DNA of 64,000 bases from Cyrtodaria siliqua (lineage: Eukaryota > Mollusca > Bivalvia > Adapedonta > Hiatellidae), in the NCBI GenBank assembly GCA_037043455.1, contig JAWPHD010005601.1:62001-126000 (forward strand), in the 5' to 3' direction. The first letter of the stretch is position 1; each line of letters starts with the position of its first letter. The notes beneath the pieces were generated by a model. The model was given only the letters and a program-made list of their open reading frames with translations, did no database searches and was not told where the DNA came from. Positions 59,440 through 64,000 of this stretch are shown here, in pieces. A program made the position numbers and the translations under genes.

Positions 59440-59908
59440 CGTGCTTCAGGCGATGGTTGATACGTATACTAATACAAAAGTATTATAATGACACCGATTG
59501 AAGCTAGTGATGAAAATAATAAAGGAACGGTGTATTTCAACTTGTATGGAAAGATGAAAAGTAATCAAATTAAGCCAAAGTTTAAAATAGGGGAAAATGT
59601 TAGAATCAGCAAATATAAAAAAAACGTTTGAGAAAGGTTATACCCCAAATTGGACTGAAGAAATATGTGTTGTTGATGAAATTCAAAACACAAATCCTGT
59701 GACATACAAAATAAAAGATTTAAACAACAAAAACATTGATGGAAGCTTTTATGAATTAGAAATGATAAAAACAAAGCAAGAAATATTCAGGATTGAAAAC
59801 GTAATACAACGTGATTATAAAAAGAAACAAGCACTAATTAAATGGAAGGGCTACACTGAGGATTTCAATAGTTGGGTTCCATTTAAGGATATTGAAAATA
59901 TTAAATAA
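59440..59908 (+). pseudogene. Maverick integrase, C-terminal part with chromodomain
   Basis: Resumes the integrase after the insertion: MVDTYTNTK, a frame break near 59485, MTPIEAS, then KFKIGENVRI (SH3-like integrase C-terminus). It ends in a chromodomain-like segment with ALIKWKGY and FNSWVPFKDI near the stop at 59906-59908. Chromodomains on integrases are thought to steer insertion to marked chromatin. The 59597-59908 stretch is open. Confidence 0.8.
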
Positions 59909-59942
59909 GGGTTTAAAAATAATTATATATAGTATTATTATA

Positions 59943-60257
59943 ATGGAACAAGAAAAATTAGAAAAAGTTTGCAGAAAACTTAACCATTTAAAAGATAAAT
60001 ATAGAAGAGAATTGATGAGAGGTAAGCAACTCCAAGTAGAATATGAAGTAGTTCGTGGTGATTTTACAGACACCAAAAAAAGACGATTGCTGATTGAAAT
60101 GGATAATTATGAACGTGAACTAGTTAAAAACAGAGAAGAGCTTCTTGAACTGAAATACAAAATAGCAAAGTGTAGAAAAATAAAATACTCCATGGTAAAA
60201 AATGATATGCGCAGCGATGATGAAGACTACTGTCCGGTTCCGTCTGACTTTGCTTAA
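59943..60257 (+). CDS. Small coiled-coil protein (Maverick)
   Basis: 104 codons from ATG 59943, charged and helical (KLEKVCRKLNHLKDKYRREL, LLIEMDNYERELVKNREELL), with an acidic tail. It lies 34 bp after the integrase stop, on the same strand, in the place where Mavericks often have small accessory ORFs. It appears intact. Function unknown. Confidence 0.6.
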   Translation: MEQEKLEKVCRKLNHLKDKYRRELMRGKQLQVEYEVVRGDFTDTKKRRLLIEMDNYERELVKNREELLELKYKIAKCRKIKYSMVKNDMRSDDEDYCPVPSDFA

Positions 60258-60329
60258 TGAATTGCAAATGTTATTAGTTGAATAGTATGAGAGAAATATT
60301 ATGTTATTAAAATGACAAACTGGATTGAT

Positions 60330-60555
60330 AGTAGTATAGATAGGGGGGTTTTGGCGATAGTTTCCCAGAGTCGGTTTGCTCAAGAAACTAATAATATGTG
60401 CCATGGCTTTTGGCTCAAGTATGCTATTATTTAGATTTGTTTGTAAATGATGATGGTGTACTTGAGTTAACAGTCATGGCTGACACATTTTACAGTGGCT
60501 TTGGGTTTGAAGCCGCTCTGGGAAAGTTGCCCAAAACCCCCCTATCTATACTACT
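60330..60555. repeat. Inverted repeat at the right end of the Maverick
   Basis: AGTAGTATAGATAGGGGGGT at 60330 is mirrored by its reverse complement ending at 60555. Both sides continue TTTTGG...TTTCCCAGAG. Mavericks end in 5'-AG with long TIRs, so the outward-facing arm ending in ACTACT at 60555 may be the right terminus. Alternatively the 226 bp may be an independent MITE. Confidence 0.6.
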
Positions 60556-60559
60556 TACC

Positions 60560-61055
60560 TATAAAGAAAACGTTTACTGCAGTTTGAGGACTAAAAAGAT
60601 ATGGAAGGAAGTTTTTATTTTAATTTTCTTCATTATCTTTTTTATAATACAAACGTTTGTTTCATTTACTTTGTATACAATGGATGTTGCGTTTTCTTTG
60701 ATTTTGTTTATAAACAACTCATATTTCAGGTTACTGCATTTGTTTCTTATCCGTGCATGAAATACAGACAATCTACGAATTCCAGAAAAATAGAAAATAG
60801 GTATTTTGGCCGGATTAAAGTATTGATTTGTAATAAGAGTTTTAAAAGCAGAAATAGAGTCTGCATTTCGTATGTGTTCAGGTATTGTATTCCATAACGA
60901 TTTACACGAGGGAATAAACGAATTACTAAATAGCTGCGTTCTCGTATGAATAGATGCGTAATCATTTGAATTTCTTAAGTTGTAAGGGGCAACTGTCAGG
61001 AAATAAATTTGAAAAAAAATCGGGCAAATAACCAGCTTTAACGTTATAAGCAATT
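60560..61055 (-). pseudogene. LINE 3' fragment, RT C-terminal region
   Basis: The minus strand reads YNLRNSNDYASIHTRTQLFS, then SCKSLWNTIPEHIRNADSIS and GIRRLSVFHARIRNKC, the C-terminal region of a Jockey/CR1-type LINE with its start of a Cys motif. No RT palm. It is a different subfamily from the fragment at 3881. Confidence 0.7.
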
Positions 61056-61111
61056 ATTATTTTTTGGTATTTTCTTCTAATGGTAACCACTTCTAATGGT
61101 TTATATTTAAG

Positions 61112-61164
61112 ACCCCAAGGTCGCATCTTGGCTTATATGGCGAAACTGGGTACCTTGGGGTTTT
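61112..61164. repeat. Short hairpin
   Basis: ACCCCAAGGT and, inverted, ACCCCAAGGTA around 30 bp. Possibly part of a small MITE. Confidence 0.5.
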
Positions 61165-61646
61165 CATTTTAATCTACTTAATCTGCCTTCAGTGGCCCCA
61201 ACCTTTGATTATATCGAAATATATTTGATTTGATATGCATAATATACCGTTTGTATATATATACCGTTTGTATATTTTTGCGGGGTTTAAATATGTGTTT
61301 ACGACGTAAAAATATCCATTAGTACGAACGCAGCTCTTGACCGAAAACATAAGACCCGCCTTCTTTATGACGTCATAATTTATTCATTTCATCCTAAAAC
61401 CCGCGCCGTTGTTAAGTTATACGTTCACTGTTTAGCGTGCTTAATTACAGTAAATTATTAGACGAAATAATTGCATTATCTTAAATTGTTCATGCTTATG
61501 ATGGAGCGGGTCGTTGGAATAGGGCCCGTGTCATCGAATTATAAGATCGCTTTCATTACGATAACAAGGATATAAAGAAAACAGAAAAAGACAATACGAG
61601 ATAGTGTTATAGCATACGCATGTACATATATATAACACTTATCTCT

Positions 61647-61647
<1 letters not shown>

Positions 61648-61688
<41 letters not shown>
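61648..61688. repeat. AT microsatellite
   Basis: (TA)n run of about 40 bp. Confidence 0.95.
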
Positions 61689-61692
<4 letters not shown>

Positions 61693-62029
61693 TAGCGCAT
61701 TCTAAATTGGTAAAGTGGTGGAGGGCCTATAATCCTTAAATAACAAACACACCATTATATTTGGTTTAATTTGTCAAATGGATACAAACGTATGATCACA
61801 ACGTATCTGCAACATGTGTATTTACATTTGATAATGTAGAAGAAAGCCAATTTGAAGTCAAAATGATATTGGGTTAATCAAACCGGCGTGATTATTTTGA
61901 TGATTCATCCCATTTCAAGAGTCCATGTGTCTCTTTAAAGAATGTATTATATTTTAAAAAATAATGCATGGATGTATAGGCTAGGCAATATATATTAAAG
62001 GAACACACGGCTATCTTGATTTAAAAAAA

Positions 62030-62175
62030 AAACTCACTGCGTTACGGTAATTTTTCTACATAACTTTCATTTGTTCAATCATTAATATAAATTATACCAA
62101 TAGTATAAAGAAAATTATTTTTGCATATTAGTAATTGTTTATCAATAATATATGTAAACTTATGGTAGGATAAGA
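62030..62175 (-). repeat. Inverted copy of the 160-bp dispersed repeat
   Basis: Reverse complement of the family at 16895 and 48430 (ATTTGTTCAATCATTAAT, TTTTTCTACATAAC). Confidence 0.7.
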
Positions 62176-63241
62176 TAAAAAAATGAAAACTCAAAACTAT
62201 ATTATTTATTATTTTAATTACATGTATATACAAGCAGGGTTAAAATGAACTGGATAAATAAATCGAGAAGCTAATTTCAATGCTTGATAAACATTTCCGA
62301 CAAAAGATTTCCGTGTGTCCCTTTAATATATTTTGACACCGTCCAACGACTTGACGTGTAAAAGATCAAAGGAATGTGTAAACATTTGCACAGATGTGAA
62401 ATTGAGACAAGTATCGCGTCGTCATTGATCGGTAGCGCGCGTGGCTTGAGTAAACAGTAATATAAACATAAATTATTGATCTACACTGGTGTATTTTATA
62501 TAACAGCGATGCATGCGCTTTCTACGACTAGGGGGACCCAGTTTGTTAAAAAAAAATATACAGTTGTAATATATACTGGCTATAATTTTAAAAGGGATTT
62601 GTAATTATTTGAGGAGGTCCTTCACATGTGAGAAACACGTTTTTCAACACGTTAGTATGTGGGAACTGCATGCATCATCTTGAGTTACACACGTTTACCG
62701 ATTTTTTAATTGTTCTAGCTTTATATCACAGACGTATTAATAGTTATTAGGTCTGTTTATATGGAGCAATGGAGTGTGAGAATAAATTCAATACACAATT
62801 GTGGGTTGTTTATCAGTGTTTAAAAAAATACCAAAATACCTGTTTATTTTATTTTATTCAGACTTTAATCACCAATTATGATATGACAACTACAATTCAT
62901 ACGATTAAACAAATCAGCATGACATGACATGTATTGCTGGCAAAAGCATGTTTCTGGCATGTTTTCTCGGATTTGTCTGGACTGATACTTTAAATAATTT
63001 AACGGCGTTTCTTGTATATTCGCAACGAGTATTACAAAAAAATGAAGTAGTATACATAATGTATTAGCTGCGAATGAAATTAATTATAAACCTTTACCAC
63101 TCAGTACTGTGAAACAGTTTGCGATGCGCATTTAATTTTTAATTTAGTATAATCCGTGAACGCCGATGATACTTTTTAATTAATTAAACGCCGCTCACAA
63201 AATGCATGTATATCATGTTGTTTGTTTGTTTTTAGTTTTTA

Positions 63242-63282
63242 GTTTTGCTCGCCCTATGGCACTAGGCCTTTTGGCGAGCTTT
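63242..63282. repeat. Short palindrome
   Basis: TTTGCTCGCC and GGCGAGC around TATGGCACTAGGCC. No role known. The rest of 61165-64000 shows no gene. Confidence 0.7.
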
Positions 63283-64000
63283 TCAGTAGGTGGTTAAAAT
63301 TGTTTGGAGGGGAAATTGGAGGGGAATAGTTGTTTCAATAGTGGCAAGAACCAGGTAGACAACTGTGTCAGTTTTATAGGATTGGCCGTGAAATTCAGAA
63401 GGCGATTAGATTAAAAATAATATAGTATATTAACTGCCCTTAGATGTATATCATGTTTTAGTTTCTAATATAAATACCGAGATCGATCTTTCAGTAGACT
63501 TGATTGTAAATAGTCCGATAAGCTCCGCCCACAAATTACCTGTATCGATAACACTATAATAATCTCCGCCCACGGCTAACCTGTATTTAAGCCGTGTCCA
63601 ATAAGGAAATACAAATATACTTGTGTAGGCAACATATAGATCATGCGACTGCAATGTGCAGAATCATCTTACTCCCAGAATTTATGAAGACTTAAATAAA
63701 TTCAGTAGATCACACTGGCATAGTGTACATAATGCGTCAAGCATAGTGCGTATGGTTCGTCACAAATATGAAAAAGGTGATTTTTCTCGAGCATCTACTG
63801 TTTGCCTGACAATATATGTCTAGTTTGAGCCGTATTATCTTCTCTAATCGAAGACCCCTGGCGCTTATGCGATGGCGATGGCCCGAATGGCCCGTTATCC
63901 GTCCATAAATTGTATTACTACCACTACCCATTCAGTTTCAATATCACGTATGTTCATGAAACTTTACAGGGACATCCACCTCAGTGACTAGTTGCATTAA

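Larger units (their letters stand above)
52400..60555 (+). mobile_element. Maverick/Polinton (adintovirus-like), right part, decayed
   Basis: Same-strand traces in order: capsid-like, pX-like, adenain-like protease, PLA2-like protein, rve-type integrase with C-terminal chromodomain, coiled-coil ORF, then a terminal hairpin. This set defines a Maverick/Polinton. The DNA polymerase B and packaging ATPase genes are not present, so the left side is missing. Nearly every ORF is broken. A Penelope-like element sits inside the integrase (55349-59439). Confidence 0.85.

Overview
The window looks like AT-rich, intron- and repeat-dominated nuclear DNA from an invertebrate, most likely a bivalve mollusc. 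That is an inference from the mix of elements: a Penelope-like retroelement with an N-terminal endonuclease, a Maverick/Polinton, several LINEs, dispersed repeats of a kind common in bivalves, and many MITEs. There are no operons and no recognisable intact host gene. Almost every coding trace belongs to a mobile element.

Layout. 1-11.8 kb: tandem and dispersed repeats (a unit of about 444 bp, a unit of about 255 bp), a TTAA-flanked element (2431-5294) that holds a 37-bp minisatellite split by a LINE fragment, and an insertion of about 4.3 kb (5723-10030) with nested inverted repeats and a tRNA-like SINE head. 12.1-16.65 kb: a near-complete LINE on the minus strand (ORF1, an in-frame TAG, then endonuclease/RT) with a pure (GATA)58 tail. 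16.65-20.3 kb: repeats, a Tc1/mariner-type MITE, a 5'-truncated Penelope 3' fragment and a THAP-domain pseudogene. 20.4-24.4 kb: first large Penelope-like copy (minus). 24.4-34 kb: MITEs and a second copy (B) of the repeat landscape of the first 11 kb, holding a decayed LINE. 34-42 kb: one unassigned ORF and traces of an SGNH-hydrolase and a gag-like ORF. 42-52 kb: mostly non-coding, with bivalve-type dispersed repeats, MITEs, a near-perfect 48-bp-arm palindrome and an inverted minisatellite. 52.4-60.56 kb: the right part of a Maverick/Polinton (capsid-like, pX-like, protease, PLA2, integrase with chromodomain, small coiled-coil ORF, terminal hairpin), its integrase split by a second Penelope-like insertion (55349-59439). 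60.56-61.06 kb: another LINE 3' fragment. After that no gene was seen.

Most interesting system. Both Penelope-like copies have permuted order (Cys-rich region and GIY-YIG first, then a CxC linker, then RT), the organisation described for the Naiad clade. Their reading frame holds three in-frame TGA codons shared by the two copies, each where related proteins usually have cysteine. A SECIS-like hairpin lies at the 3' end of the ORF in both copies: a UGAU/UGAU non-Watson-Crick quartet, a 9-bp helix, an AAA bulge and a small apical helix. It straddles the stop codon. This argues that the element encoded a selenoprotein with at least three selenocysteines. Selenoprotein Naiads have been reported from clams, so the class is known; the overlap of SECIS with the stop codon is the part I would check first.

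Limits: all calls come from reading the sequence; no database search or folding program was run.
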